64,000 bases of DNA from Patella vulgata (GCF_932274485.2 NC_065886.2:46115501-46179500); one strand, 5' to 3'. Counted from the first letter of the stretch, positions 29,301 through 40,159 are shown. Made by a program: numbers and translations. The notes: generated by a model not told the origin, from the letters alone.

Positions 29301-31909
29301 TTACAGTTCTTTTCATATTGACACAGGTAGGTAATTTGAAGAAAAGAAACAACATATCATACGAGGCAAGCGTTACGTTATTGAATGTCTGTAATATATT
29401 GGTTGGTGTAGTACTTCCGGTTTGCCGAGATAAAAACTACAAATACAGTTCAGGTTCTTTTCTACAATTTATTTCGTTAAGCAGATTAGAAACAAATGTT
29501 AATTACAATTCTCCCTCGCTCTTTAAGAAGTATATACATGTATACGTTTTATGACCCTTATGACAGGCTGCGTGTGTTCTGGCGAATCCCACCCCACACC
29601 CTCTTTTATCGGTGCCTTCACCCTAATTGCTTTACCCCAAACCTTGCATACGGCGGGGGGGGGGGAGGGTACCAATCTTTTTAAAATCAGGATGTTGTGT
29701 GTGTTTCTAGCCTTTCGTGATAATGGTAGGTACAACTAGTTCAAGGCATGCCCGTGTTGTGAGTAAATGGTGTAACCGAATAATGAATTTACAATGAATA
29801 ATACTATCCCCCCGTATCACAATACCTTCAAAAATCTTGTTTGGACAACAAATAAGAGAATGTGACACCAACGTGGACTGTACATCATATGGAGTTATTT
29901 CCCTTTCTTACGAAATTACGTTAAAACCATTGAAGCCATTGAGGATTTATGATCTGTTTTTATGCAAGTTCTTCCGTCTACATTAGCCCGAGCGATGCAG
30001 AAAAGTGTGATTTAAACCCCAAAAAGCACGTTGAATTATACATGCGTATTTATTAAGCCACTATTTGAAGCGGTTTTGAACCACGTGCTTGAAATTGTCA
30101 ACATAAATTGTCATTAGTGTAACATTATGCGCAAAATAATATTATATACTGAGCGCCATGGAAAACGCATCACTTAGTTTTTCGTATAACAAAATGATCC
30201 TGTAAACATATCTTATTTATTTTGCTTCTTATTGTGAACAATATTCAAATGGGAACACATCAATAACAACACATTTGTACACTTATGGATGTTTAATCTT
30301 TAATCAACGGTACAAAGTCAGAGGGGTCAAAACTAAAAGTACGACACAGATGTCAGTAGCGCGTGTGTCCTCCACGGGCTCTAACGCACGCTGTGCAGCG
30401 ACGTCGCATGGAATTAACCAATGTTTGAAAGAAGGCCTGGGGCAAATTGTTCCATTCTTGGACAAGAGCAGCTTCTAAAGCAGCAATGGTGTGCATCTGT
30501 GGTCTCCGATACAGACGGCGTCCAATCTCATCCCAGACATGTTCTATCGGTGCCATGTCCGGATAAAGATGAAAGCGACTCACATCACTGAAGAGCACAC
30601 TTTGCCAGTCTACTCTTCTCCATGTCTGGTGTCCTTGAACCCATATCAAACGCCGCTGACGGTGATGATCCCTGAGGATAGCTCAAACATAAGGTCGTCG
30701 TGCACGGAGTCCTACTTCTCTTAGACGACGTCTTACGGTGTTGACACTTACTGGTCCTTGTCTTCCGACGACTGCTGCACCTGTTCGAGTCGCTGGGGGG
30801 AATCTGTCACGCAGATGAGTGACCCGGATGTAGCGGTCTTGAGCCTGGGTTGTAACGCGTTGTGGACCAGGACGTTGACGGTCACGTGTTGATCCAGTAA
30901 CTCGAACACGTTCCACTAACCCTACAATAGTGGACTGATGACAATTGAAGTGTCTGGCAATAGCACGTGTAGACATACCAGCCCTGGACATTCCCATGGC
31001 TTCATTCCGTTGATTTTCAGTAAGTCTCGGCATCTCTAGCTCGATTCCTTCACACGTCCAACAACAAATTACGACAGATTGACGTTTCACAGTTCATGTA
31101 CTGCACATTAAGTTGAAAACATGTTTTTAAAGGGCTCACACACAATGCTGCACGTGAATATTGGGTTTTTCATGTGCATCTCGTGCAATTTTTTTTTGTG
31201 CACACGGGCCGATATTTTTTGCGTTTGGGAACATTGTGTGAAACAATAGTTCATAGTATTGCATAATATTATACATACAATACCACCTAGTAATAAAATA
31301 TTAGGGAAAAAAAGTGATGCGTTTTCCATGGCGCTCAGTATATTATAGTTGTATAAAAATGGTTATGTTTGCGTCAAATAAATAGAGGTCAGAATTCTGT
31401 ATAAAATTGGCCAAATTTGTAGTCGAATAGCTAGTGGTAGGGATTCTTTCCTACCCAAACGATATTACTTGTATTATTTTTTGTGGCCTTCTAGTGAGTC
31501 ACGGCGACTCAGTGAGTAAGGTCCTCGCTCGGTAGCCTGAAGGTCTCGGTTTGGCAGAGAAATATCATCGGGATTTTCTCGTCGTAGCTCCGCTGTCACG
31601 GCAAAATTTCACTCGTAGCGCACTACAAGGCATTATGCCCGTCTTCCTTAGCCAAGTAGGTGCAGAAAAGTAGGACGTTAAACTCCATTTCGTTTACTGT
31701 GGCCTATTAAGCTATTTCAATCAACAATTTACATTTTTCTTATCATTAGGAAGGATTATCCTCGAATGAACATCGTTTTAAAATATTAATTAAAAAATAT
31801 GCTGCGACAATCATTATGAAACTAATTTTACTTATTTTAGGTTCTGCAATTTTGTGCTTCCTACCATGTGGTTACAAATTATGAAAGAATTGGAGGTCTT
31901 CGCATTTAA
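14243..31909 (+). CDS. Tetraspanin, seven-exon gene TSPAN-1 (full span)
   Basis: Four-pass membrane scaffold protein that organises partner proteins in plasma or endosomal membranes. Exons: 14243-14323, 26113-26370, 26533-26607, 27326-27427, 28456-28620, 29243-29326 and 31841-31909. All junctions are GT-AG, phase 0. The 277-residue product has TM1 about 12-44, a short loop, TM2 about 81-113, TM3 about 114-136, a large loop 139-229, TM4 about 230-255 and a short tail ending GLRI. Large-loop cysteines are C175-C176-G (CCG), C202-C203 (PACC), C215 and C229 (GC), a six-cysteine pattern. N157 (NGS) and N218 (NAT) are likely glycosylation sites. The start follows the TSPAN-2 paralog and the normal tetraspanin N-terminus. 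A 7.2 kb element sits 15 bp upstream. The subfamily (for example CD63-like) is not certain. Confidence 0.92.
14572..15575. mobile_element. 1,004-bp element with perfect 72-bp inverted ends and 7-bp target duplication
   Basis: The left end CACCCGATCCGCCTATTATT continues for about 72 bp, through TTAGATGCTCGTAGCAGCG. The right end is its exact inverse with no mismatch seen. AATAAAT lies directly on both sides (14565-14571 and 15576-15582). The interior has no convincing ORF. The clean ends suggest recent, non-autonomous movement. A 7-bp duplication is unusual, and I do not assign a superfamily. Confidence 0.85.
15691..15865. repeat. 58-bp tandem repeat with hairpin, three copies
   Basis: GGGTTTCACACTGCGTAGC starts copies at 15704, 15762 and 15820. 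Each contains GTTTCACAC and GTGTGAAAC as a stem around a TGCGTAGCTT loop, and is spaced by ATT repeats and GTTTTTGTTCG. It forms the left border of the repeat at 15691-17759. Confidence 0.85.
16789..17562. repeat. About 330-bp tandem repeat, 2.3 copies
   Basis: AATTATTATT begins units at about 16789, 17123 and 17451. Shared landmarks are CACCGGAA.T.ACGT, GGCAAAAACTGT, ATTTTATTCAAATGA, ACCCATACGATCATA and TCAAGGTTTTTGGTC. An older, more diverged unit seems to precede at about 16390. Confidence 0.75.
18730..19395. mobile_element. MITE with GAGACTTTTGGC ends, copy 1
   Basis: GAGACTTTTGGCAAGCG at the left and CGCTCGCCAAAAGTCTC at the right, each bordered by TA. The interior has GTATCCGTAT/ATACGGATAC palindromes and a 17-bp triplicated AACACGAAGGTGTATA at about 18921-18972. 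A second, rearranged copy is at 54777-55610. Confidence 0.75.
19726..20170. repeat. Direct repeat, unit about 299 bp, 1.5 copies
   Basis: AAAGTGCCCTTCAGAA at about 19727 recurs at about 20026. Both are followed by TATTTCAAATATGACGGAC, TTTCAGCTGAT.GGGTATG and CCAAAGTAAATAAAAC. Non-coding. Confidence 0.75.
20171..20528. other. Unassigned flank of the degraded gene
   Basis: No coding or terminal inverted repeat signal was recognised between the tandem repeat and the C-terminal end of the minus-strand gene. Confidence 0.4.
20529..24200 (-). pseudogene. Degraded gene of a multicopy uncharacterised family (EADT...DTDI proteins)
   Basis: Read on the minus strand, coding blocks follow in order. 23852-23613 has YGGPCLERHTEMV. 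23255-22797 has GRNLEMLFLLNHALMIHDMY and then PGVFHMEMAFF. 22666-22247 is next. 21777-21454 has PLSMCSIDGTVHHT. 21383-21138 has HQEADTLVCYAVKYLDG and RADDTDIVVIILHH. 21107-20667 has RGVLHRKGKRVPFKKLLES. An acidic C-terminal piece ends near 20529. The EADT and DTDI motifs recall the acidic sites of PIN/FEN1-like nucleases, which is an inference. I remember similar multicopy intronless proteins in cnidarians and molluscs, which suggests a mobile-element origin. The blocks lie in several frames, so this copy is broken in several places. No terminal repeats were found. Confidence 0.65.
24292..24403 (+). mobile_element. SINE A, 5'-truncated copy
   Basis: Only the 3' 110 bp remain: CTAAAGACCCCTACGCGCAA, CCATATGTTAGTCCTGAAAT, GTGTCGAGTGGACGTTAAAC and a (TC)n tail. 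Confidence 0.85.
24486..24640. repeat. Short direct repeat pair
   Basis: TTACACTACGAAAATATAACCG followed by TGCCTGGC (about 24486-24520) recurs as TTACACTACAAGAAAATTAACC with TGCCTGGC (about 24597-24632). CACGGTAC and GGCACCGTGCC words lie between. Possibly the end of a decayed DNA transposon. Confidence 0.45.
24748..25205. mobile_element. MITE with CCGGGAATCCTCGTA ends
   Basis: Left end CCGGGAATCCTCGTATTTAA and right end TTAAGTACGAGAATTCCCGG are inverted, with TA on each side. AAGCCC/GGGCTT words recur near both ends. 458 bp, no ORF. A TA duplication points to a Tc1/mariner/pogo-type source. Confidence 0.82.
25428..25801. mobile_element. TTAA MITE family P1, diverged copy 2
   Basis: Shares TGCATTATTGGCAAATCTGCC at the left, GAGACTACACTGT in the middle and ACTATTATAGCGAGAACT near the right end, closing at CCCCTTTAA. 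Ends are eroded compared with 86-474. Confidence 0.65.
26113..26370 (+). CDS. TSPAN-1 exon 2
   Basis: Residues 28-113: second half of TM1 (IVGFTIFGFGLYVRFFL), the small extracellular loop and TM2 (VAMSLIFVGLVLVIL, then the ACAGACKSLPLL turn). Acceptor ATATTTCAG, donor CTG|GTAAGT. Loop residues N66-P-T are not a glycosylation sequon, unlike TSPAN-2. Confidence 0.93.
26533..26607 (+). CDS. TSPAN-1 exon 3
   Basis: Residues 114-138, FNVLILPMIIAEITVASLVI then PASSP: TM3 with the conserved membrane glutamate. Acceptor ATTTTCAG, donor CCA|GTAAGT. Confidence 0.92.
26706..26850 (-). mobile_element. SINE A, decayed copy in TSPAN-1 intron 3
   Basis: GGGTTTAACGTTCACT, TCATTTCGGGACTAACATA and CGTAGGGGTCGTTAG are the 3' half of SINE A reversed. 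The same fragment sits at the same place in TSPAN-2 (46732-46825), so it was present before the gene duplicated. The 64-residue plus-strand ORF here is SINE antisense, not a gene. Confidence 0.75.
27326..27427 (+). CDS. TSPAN-1 exon 4
   Basis: Residues 139-172, start of the large extracellular loop (IHDASRNDLLNNLKHYNVNG then SDDFSATMNILMLG), including the N157 glycosylation sequon. It differs from the TSPAN-2 exon at five nucleotides, all synonymous. Confidence 0.93.
27540..28000 (-). mobile_element. LINE reverse-transcriptase fragment in TSPAN-1 intron 4
   Basis: The minus strand encodes GVPQGSVLG, a reverse-transcriptase motif, near 27830-27865, followed downstream by VARLFGRNHFILYRL. About 125 bp is duplicated in tandem (27626-27745 and 27753-27880). 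The orthologous fragment is in TSPAN-2 intron 4 (50600-51060). Confidence 0.7.
28215..28372. repeat. Short tandem repeats in TSPAN-1 intron 4
   Basis: AATCACAGAAATATAGGTCTATGAAACTGCTATGTT-type units (about 48 bp) occur about 1.5 times at 28215-28275. GATTTTAAAATTAAAATTTCC is duplicated at 28292 and 28333. The first repeat has three units in TSPAN-2 (51270-51380). Confidence 0.65.
28456..28620 (+). CDS. TSPAN-1 exon 5
   Basis: Residues 173-227, the core of the large loop: LDCCGINEQDDFDD, then KIPPACCKIAPGG and LLNCENNATN. Carries CCG, PACC, one further cysteine and the N218 sequon. Acceptor ATTTCAG, donor GAG|GTTAGT. Confidence 0.95.
28621..29242 (+). other. TSPAN-1 intron 5
   Basis: About 620 bp, AT-rich, aligning with TSPAN-2 intron 5 over most of its length except the SINE B present only in TSPAN-2. 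No other feature. Confidence 0.7.
29243..29326 (+). CDS. TSPAN-1 exon 6
   Basis: Residues 228-255: the final loop cysteine (GC) and TM4, GCYNAFQGVLMSPVTWIILL then TVLFILTQ. This is the most diverged exon between the two paralogs, with 7 of 28 residues different. Confidence 0.92.
30147..31340 (-). mobile_element. Tc1/mariner-like transposon, internally deleted
   Basis: Inverted ends TACTGAGCGCCATGGAAAAC and GTTTTCCATGGCGCTCAGTA are flanked by TA. The minus strand encodes a transposase with N-terminal helix-turn-helix (MPRLTENQRNEAMGMSRAG, then RAIARHFNCHQST) in 31090-30683. It continues in the same frame after a stop as SVLFSD...SRFHLY and DMAPIEHVWDEIGRRL in 30649-30353. The jump from SRFHLYP to DMAPIEHVW shows that the middle of the catalytic domain, including the second aspartate, is deleted. 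Inactive. Confidence 0.88.
31485..31690 (+). mobile_element. SINE B, degraded copy
   Basis: tRNA-like start GTGAGTCACGGCGACTCAGT, box-B-like GGTCTCGGTTTGG, GGGATTTTCTCG and 3' end GTAGGACGTTAAACTCCATT. A large part of the middle is missing. Confidence 0.65.
31841..31909 (+). CDS. TSPAN-1 exon 7
   Basis: Residues 256-277 and stop: VLQFCASYHVVTNYERIGGL then RI. Short cytoplasmic tail after TM4, typical length for the family. Acceptor TATTTTAG. The following 3' flank (about 31910-32250) aligns with that of TSPAN-2. Confidence 0.9.
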   Translation, partial: VLQFCASYHVVTNYERIGGLRI

Positions 31910-32329
31910 TAAAAGGTGGGACTTTCTCTTAACGATAAATTACGTTGTACAAATACTTATTAACTTTATCAGTGATACACAATATTGCATATCTGCTTTT
32001 ATGATTTATTCAGTTTAACAGTTGATGATACGACAATAACACAGTACGTCATAACCAGTTGTATCGCTTATTACAACTAAATATAGAACATAAACAGGAG
32101 TGTATATATCCTCTATTTCAGAGTCCGAGAAAATGGTTGACCGTCTGGGATTCTATGCTTCTAACAATTTTGTACAGAAATGGAGAACTAAAAAGAATTT
32201 AATTTGTTTTCCCGAAAATGTATCAGTAATTTGGATGGAGCTATTAAATTAAATCTGTCCGTCCTCTCTCTCTCTCGGAAACGCAATAATTTGGTTTTGC
32301 GGTGGATGTTTATTAATACTGATTAAAGT

Positions 32330-33010
32330 TATCTGCAAATACCTAAATCCGTTACACCTTCTACCATAAAAGAATGGAATAACCTTGATCCAAGTATTCA
32401 AAAATCGTCCTCTATAAGTAAATTTAAAACTAAAATCATTGATATAGATAAAAAATATACCCTCATATTGCAACTTTGGCAAACGTAAAAATCAAATATT
32501 ACATAGTCGCCATCGTCTCTCTTGCAGTGACCTAAATGGGCATAAAATTTTAAGGCATATTTTGAAAAGCACCAGGTATGATTGAGGTCATTTCTTCGAA
32601 GATACCGATCATTTTCTTTTACATTGCTCCTTACATTCTGATGCACACAAAATATCTATAAATCTTTTACCACCCAATTTTATCAATACAGATAATCTGT
32701 TATACATCGTTTGCCATCTTTGAAAAGGTCCACTTGTTTTTTGACAGCAGCAGAAGGTTTTAAGATCAGTGTAACATCTATATCGATCAAAATAAAAATG
32801 CGAACATGAACAACTGCGTAGCCAATATGTAAATATGTATATACAAAATGTTGTTGATTAAGTATTCATTGTAGTGTTTTATTGTTTACTTACTTATTTC
32901 TTTTATATATCCATATTAATTCTTGTATTTAGGAGAGTCGTCATATAGGCTATGCCTGTTCCTTAAACCCCTTTCAATTTCTGAATAAAATATTGTTTAA
33001 AAAAAAATAA
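32330..33010 (+). mobile_element. LINE 3'-end fragment
   Basis: TIKEWNNLDPSIQKSSSISK then FKTKI is the conserved post-reverse-transcriptase segment of many LINEs. Farther on comes a histidine/cysteine-rich stretch (DHFLLHCSLHS-like, broken), then TATGCCTGTTCCTTAAACCC and an A-rich tail near 33000. 5' parts are missing. Confidence 0.65.
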
Positions 33011-34110
33011 CAAAAATAGAAAACCTAAAAAGCACACAAAATGAGAATATATAACTGGTATGCACCTGAAGGCTATGGAATATTATGTTTCACTCTTAAA
33101 TAAACATTTTTGTATTTGTCGTTACTTATTGCTGTTGTGCGTTTAAACCCCTCACCGTTCCCACAATGGCTAATCATTCATTCAAAAAATAACAAGCGCT
33201 CCCTAAGTCAAGCTGGCAGACAATAAGCCGCTGGGTGGCCCGTTAGTGATACCTTGACGTTTTTGCTCAGTGCTTGCCCCAGGGAATCCAGTATTTTCCA
33301 TATATACCAAACTTGCCATACCTACCTTATAAAAAAATACCTTTGTGGTAACGCACCTTTAAGTAACTCAAGCATAAAGGCCTAAACTGTCTTCAACCTC
33401 GATTAAAAGATTTGGCGGCTATTTAAGACGTATTGATGCATAGTATATTAGATAAACATTAGAACCTCCATACATTAAAATACGATGACACCTATTCTAA
33501 CTGAACACGCAATAACACCAGCTTTTGTGGTTCGATATACTCCCATCGACAGATAAATAACGTTTATACCTATAATAAGTATATGGTACGCCAATTCTGC
33601 ATCTCATACCACTAAGACCAGCTTTGGTGGCAAATTGACAGATTTGGTCGTATTTTTAACATATCTGGAAAATGCAACATAAGAAGTTTCTGAAAGATTA
33701 TATGTTTAATTCTTATCATGTATATGTTCAAATATGTCCTGTTTAATTATTATTAAGATAGTAAGTTGGCAAAAATGTTTGTGTCGCCTTACATGCCCGT
33801 AGCTATCCAAAAAATGTTGGGGGGGGGGGGCGCTGATTGGGCTTCTGGGGCACCGATGTACCTACACTAAGGTACCCCCCCCCCCCGAAAATTTTATAGA
33901 ACAGGGTTTGCACCTCAGGAGAGGTTCTATGGAAATGATGGAAAATTTCAGATTTGAGGGTGAATTGTCATACTGGCGTAGTATGATATTCTGATATGAA
34001 CATTATGAAAATTTTAAGGAAGGAATACGACTTTAGCATAGGCTACCTATCATAATTCATTAGAAAAACCAAAAGTTCGGAATCGGGTTAGATTGCGACT
34101 TGTTTGAATT
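33011..34110. other. Intergenic, G/C homopolymer pair
   Basis: No gene. A poly-G run (about 33820-33830) and a poly-C run (about 33877-33886) about 50 bp apart could pair as a hairpin. Confidence 0.45.
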
Positions 34111-34429
34111 TTGAAGATTGTCACGCCTGGCGCGGGCTTGAATCAATCTCATCCACATCATGAATTTGACCTGGACAATTTCCTACAATCTCCAGTTGGC
34201 TTTCTTATGATAGATTTCGTCGTGGGCGTTCCACCAATCTCGGCATTAAGGGCGCCCCTCCGGGACGAGGCAACCCACCAATCATGCCGTTTTGGGCGCC
34301 CCATTGATTAAGACTTTACCATTTACCTGAAGAGTATTTCCATTTATTAATTCATGAGCAATATTACAAAACTCAACACTATGATCTATATTAATCCATT
34401 AACAAATGTGTTGTTGTTTTGGGCTATAA

Positions 34430-37400
34430 TTTAAATCTTGCTCTTTTTAAATTCAGGTAAATTATAACCATTTTCATCTGTAAATTGATACAAACTATCC
34501 TTGGTATTCAATACAGGCGAATCATTGCTAGATACAGATTTACCTGCTTGTTTACGTAATTGGTCAATATGTGTTAATCTTTTTACTGGCTCATTAGTTC
34601 GTTTGAAACACAGTTTAAGGCGATTAATGGAATAGACACCAGGCAAAACTCTACCATCCAATGTTGCGAAAATATAGTGTGTGCGATCAAAAATCTTGAT
34701 TTTCTTTGACTTAGGTTAAAGATAAGGAAGGTTTCAGAACATAAACAAACTGTCTTAATCCATAAACTGAATTGGTACTTGACCTGACCTGACCCAATCT
34801 GTACCAAATTGATTTAGATAGAATTTGGGAAGATCAGATACCGACTTAACATGTCTCTCAACCAACAAACTATCATGGTTTGCAACACTGATTAGTTTGT
34901 GATCTATTCCTAATGTAGGACGAAGAATAGATACCAATTTTCCTGTCAAAGACGATGCTGCATCTGTAATTAATACTGACGAAGGGCCAAAAATGCAAAC
35001 GATCTTTTGGATGATAACATCACAAATAGTGTTCACATCAAGAGACGTCAATGGAACATACAGTATAAATCTTGTTATTTCGCCACATATCACCATTAAT
35101 TATTTGAATCCACTGAGTGAAACTGGCATGGATTTAAAATCCAAGCAAATGTTTTCACAAGTTCTAAATTCGTTGGATGAAAAATACGAACATAATCTGA
35201 CTTTGGTTTAAACTGTAGGCATGGATGACAACTACTAATATAATTAGCTATTGTGGAAAATAAAAAAAAAAACTTTCCGCATGGTGAGGTAAGTTCTGGT
35301 AATACCTTGATGACTGGATAGAATATTATCATGGTAAATACTGATTAAATTAGAACACACAGACTCCGGAATTGCAAAGTGGAGACTAAATGATTCGTCC
35401 TTCTGATTAATAAGACGAAATAATACATTATCATAGAGAATATATCCGTCGAATTTATTCTTAACCGATGTGGCCTCTGGAAGGAAGTATACCATGAGCT
35501 ACATAGTCATAAATAGGTTTAAAATATGGTGATGTCTCTTGTTGTATACGCAGTTGATTGCAATCCATAGGAAGATTGTAATCTCGTATCATTGTTTTTA
35601 TTTATGACCGAAAGTAACTTATCCAACTCTAGCTGTTTGGGAAATTGAGATTTAACAACCTGTGCAGAATTATGCACAACTGAGCAAGGAGGCATACACA
35701 ATTCAATAGATATTTCAACATTGGATGTGTTCCAGTCAAGGATTCGGTGGACACGTCGAGGTTCATCGTGAATAGTAAACAAGGTAGTAGACTCTTGCTG
35801 AATAGTATGAGACTTGTTGCCAGACTTCGATGTAGAGACAGCTTGTCTATCATTAGATCTATCTTCAGAATCACTGGGAAAATTATAAAGAGATTGTTGA
35901 TTTGTTGAAACTTGACGATTGGTAAGCATAGATGAGGAAGATAACTTTGGTCTTGAAGAATGGAGATCCGGAATCAGGACCGTAAATAGCTCAGCTCAAC
36001 GAGGGGGTGGGCCTCGGGCCTGTCTGGAATGGGTATGGTCTGTTGTCTTGTCCACTGACGAGTTATAGGTCTTTCTGTTAAAGTAAATTATGTAGGAACT
36101 ACTGAATCTGTCTCTGAATCATCCCCAGAAGTCTACGAGAACTGCCTCCTTTCCCTTTTTGTAACCGATTTTAAAGGAAAGATTATTGAGTTTTACCAAA
36201 CGTTTTTACGTATGCATCGAATTCTACTCCACGTAATAAATACTGGAAATTGGAAATATTTATGAGTAATCCAAATAACTCTAATTCAGTAACTGAATAT
36301 CTTTCACAAGCTTTTTGTAAGTATTTTGAGTAATATCCTAACAATCTTTATTGACCTTGAATTACTTGAATTAGGTAAGATCCTGTTGCAAAGCGAGATG
36401 TATTGGATATCGTATGTAGAGGTTGCAATATGGATTGCAAACTGGGCAAGAAATTTGACAAATAATTGGCAGCTCCCACAAAACGTCGTACATCTCTGGG
36501 AAGATTTTAAAGGGCTTTACACCGGTCTGACAAAGGCTGAATAGTCACTAGGCCTTCTGAACCAAGTTGTATTGTATGACCCATATATGTAACTTCCTGA
36601 AGAAAAAATGAAAATTTACGTGGACAAATTTTTAAACCATGTTTAATAATTGTCTTAAAAAGAAGATTTAAATGTCTTGTATGAGAATCAGTATCATGAC
36701 TAAAAACAATTATATCGTCATGGTGTGCGATACAGAAGTCATAACTACCTGGAATAGTTGATAAAACATTATCAACTGTTGATTGAAAAACCGCTGGAGA
36801 TATACATAATCCTTGTGTTAGTCTCTTAAATTAGTATATTGTTTTCCACCGGAGTATGGAGATGTGTCTGTGTAATGCTACGCCGTAGGCGATAAAGAAA
36901 TGGAAAAGAAGGCACTTTTAAGATCTAAACAACTAAGAACGGCAGGTGAAGAGTTACCAATTCTCTTCAGAGTGTCTGTCAACAGTGGAAACGGATGATT
37001 TAAGCGTTTAATCCGCGAATTTAAATATCTGAAATCTACAACGACTCGCTTTTCATCGGTTCCCTTCTATGGACGAATCAGGTGATGTGTAGGCTTGACT
37101 TACCAAGTATCCTAACTTCACTAATTTCTGCAACTTTTGGTCAGACTAACTTGAATATTGGGCCATTTTCCGATTTCGCAATCCAAACCAAATGCTTCTT
37201 TATGTTTAGTCAAAAGCTAGTAGAAATTATCTTTCTGATTGGCTGTAAGGAGACTTTTGGCAAGGTCAATTGTAGACTGAAATACAGTCTCATATTCCGT
37301 AGATATAGTAATAGGATCACAAACGAAAATATCATGTAGTGAAACATGAGATATAGGTCTAGATGACAGAATATGTAATGTCTTGGAAGTTGTATTACAT

Positions 37401-37960
37401 ACTGAAATAACAGCACCTTTTCTGTTTAACTTGATAAGAAATGTTGAAGGACAAGCACTATTAATCTTACTATTACAAGTCATTAAAACCTCGCGATTGC
37501 GAAAAATACGTAGAATTTTACCATGAACAATAACATAACTTTGCTGATTGGGTTTTACATAGACTGAATTAGATGTTGAGAATGAACTGTTGGTAGATCG
37601 ACACTGCAAAACATTGTTATGAAAGCTAAGGTTAACTTTGCCAATGTCTCTTGACCAACAATCAAATCAATTCCAACAAGATTCGAAGCAATGTACACCT
37701 CGAAAACTAAAGTATGGCGTTGAATAACTATCTCAATTTGAAGCGAATGAGAACAAAGTTTACGATGAGATGACCATTAGCCATTCTAAATTTTAGGGTT
37801 TGCTCTAATTTATGAGATGATAAACTACTGAGATGTGTAGATGACTCGATAGTAAATGACGAGATCAGTGAGCGAGTAGCACCACTATCAAACAAAAGTA
37901 AAGCAGAATGTCCATCAGGGAAATTACCTTTACAATAATTACGTTTTGACAACTGTATGT
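34430..37960 (-). mobile_element. Ty3/gypsy-like LTR retrotransposon fossil (pol region)
   Basis: On the minus strand, parts appear in the usual gypsy order. These are a protease-like segment with LLFDSGATRSLISS (about 37950-37730), a reverse transcriptase with LSCLDLKSAFF and DDIIVFS (about 37050-36600), and an integrase core with VPLTSLDVNTI...ITDAASSL (about 35100-34755). It is old and broken, with numerous breaks. I could not recognise flanking LTRs, so the true ends are unknown. Confidence 0.72.
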
Positions 37961-38123
37961 TTAAAGGTTTGGTCTATGATGGTGAAATCGGGAAATTATT
38001 TGGAGCAATTGAACAAATTCACTGTGTCAAAAATCCTGATTTACATTTGTTGGTCATGTGCCTTTGGTGGACAAAAGAAGAGAGCCGTGTATGGTTGGGC
38101 TTCCCACAGTAGTCACAGACAAT

Positions 38124-38527
38124 TTAAACATACATTATGCAAGAGCAAAATCTGCCTATTGCAGGTCTTTCTTTGGAAATGAAATGTTATCTAAATTATT
38201 TATTATATATTAATTAACTTATCCAGACTATAATCAATCCCCGATGTCGTCGCTAGCCTGCGATATTTACTGGATTAGAATCCGATCTGCTGCTTCACGC
38301 TCATTCATGATTAAATCAGGAAATGGATCACCGAGACTATGTTTTTTATCGTACCGATTTTTATAATGATGATCGAGGCTAGGCCCAAAATTCAATCGCT
38401 AAATTCTCGGTTCAGAGTGAATCAATTTGACTGAAATTTTATCAAATTCCCTTCACGTTATCTAATTTTTAACTATTATAGTCAGAACTGCCAGCTCTTT
38501 ATCTAATCTCCCATTATGTATCTTTAA
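38124..38527. mobile_element. TTAA MITE family P1, copy 3
   Basis: TTAAACATACATTATGCAAG at the left and CCCATTATGTATCTTTAA at the right, TTAA on both edges, 404 bp. It lies beside the gypsy-like fossil, between its protease-side end and the ORF at 38940-39419. Confidence 0.78.
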
Positions 38528-38939
38528 CGATTCCTACGACTTTGAGAAAGAAATCTTGTTGATTTGGAGAAAAATCATGATAATTTTCATGGAGAAAATG
38601 TACTGTTATAATATGATCTGTTGTTATGTGTTGAGAAATGAGAATTTCGATTATGTCTGGGCCTATGAGATCGCATCTTCAATAGAAGGCTTAATCTCGC
38701 CTTAACTACGTACATCTTATCAAGCCCTTCACGTAATACCCCGCATATTTTGGCACTATTTTTGATTGGGTATAAGCCCAGCTTGTGATCCTATCAGATT
38801 CCTTCGTTAAAAATATCGTTACAATTATCAAGTCTCGCGCTTATAGCTAAAATGTCTATATGTGACAATCGATTTGGAAAGTTCAAGGTTCGATCAATGT
38901 CAAGGTTGCTGGAAATCATACCTGATCAACAAAGAGTTT
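38528..38939. other. Unassigned
   Basis: Non-coding, no recognised repeat. Confidence 0.4.
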
Positions 38940-39419
38940 CTATGGAGGCCGCCATATTTGTTTACAGCGTGTTATGTCAGACGACCCCTGATTGAACAAT
39001 GTTAATTGATCACGTGTAAACACAACCAGCGCAAAATTTCGGGAATTGCCCAGTACTGAAGCAACGGTTAGATGTTGTAAAACTCGCGATCGTTGCTTCA
39101 GGAACATGATGAGATCGAAAATCATTGGCATGACGTGCCTTAGGACTGATTGAGCGATCGATGCGTTGGAAGAGGAATGACGAGAAGATGATCGTATCCG
39201 AGGAGAAGAAAAACCCGATGAAAATTGTTGTGATGGGCGTTCCAGCTCTAGTTCAAGATCAGCTAAATCTTGGTTTAATTGTTCTATCTCTTTATCTTTA
39301 GCTGCCGTGAAAAAGGTTACTTCCTTAGTTTTACTGTCACTCTTGTGAATATCAAAATAATACTGAGATTTGAGAGCTATGTCAGAAATATAAGTCCTGT
39401 CATTAATTGACATGGCCAC
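38940..39419 (-). other. Unidentified ORF, possible coiled-coil protein or gag-side remnant
   Basis: The 159-codon reading has a heptad-like stretch (KEIEQLNQDLADLELELERP) followed by a serine/arginine-rich segment (FSSPRIRSSSRHSSSNAS). It lies on the same strand and upstream side of the gypsy-like fossil, so a gag-side origin is possible but unproven. No family was recognised. Confidence 0.35.
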
Positions 39420-40159
39420 GGCTTGTTGTGAAGTACCGTGGGTCTTTTGTCAGACGTGGAAAGCGGGCCGAGCAAATCCGGTCGCCACATTCTACGTATG
39501 ACCCATGTACTCTTTTCTTACTACATATCTTAGTAGCCTTGTGATTTTCAATTGTCTTGTTTGGCTTCCTTTTCACAGTTTTGTATTTTCTTATATATCA
39601 GTAGTTAAGATGTTTTTCTTCCCAGTAGTTAAGACATGTGTCTTACCAGGAATAACAATGCATCAGTTCGTTTTTACATTTTATATCAAGCACTGATTAC
39701 ATAGATACAAGCATAGATTACAATAAATTTATTCTTTCAATCCCATTCCAGCGAGACTCGCTGTCTCCTGATAGAAATTGCTACATCTTCTCCCTCTGGA
39801 ATTTAGCGGCTGTCTGACCAATGCCTAGAGATAGTTTTGTAGCTTTGGGTTTGGACTTTCAGTTATCTAATTGGTCAAATATTACGTAATTAATTATAAT
39901 GATTGGTTAATTAGCCTAATGACGTCGAAAACCACCTTATATGGACAGTGGAAATCTACCACCAGAAGTGTCACACGTGTTATTTTGTTATTAACCCAAA
40001 ATAAAATGTTTACCAAATTATAACTCTTTATGTGTCCACCCGTCACTCATTATTTTAGTGCGTGAGATCACTTCTTTACCAAAATAAAACCCAATAATTT
40101 GTTAAAGATATAATATAATGCTATCACTAATTTAAAGAGCAAAAATTCTACTAATAATC

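Larger units (their letters stand above)
29327..31840 (+). other. TSPAN-1 intron 6
   Basis: 2.5 kb containing a Tc1-like element (30147-31340) and a SINE B fragment (31485-31690). The stretch around 29690-29770 aligns with TSPAN-2 intron 6 (54530-54600). Short ORFs in between show no family features. Confidence 0.65.
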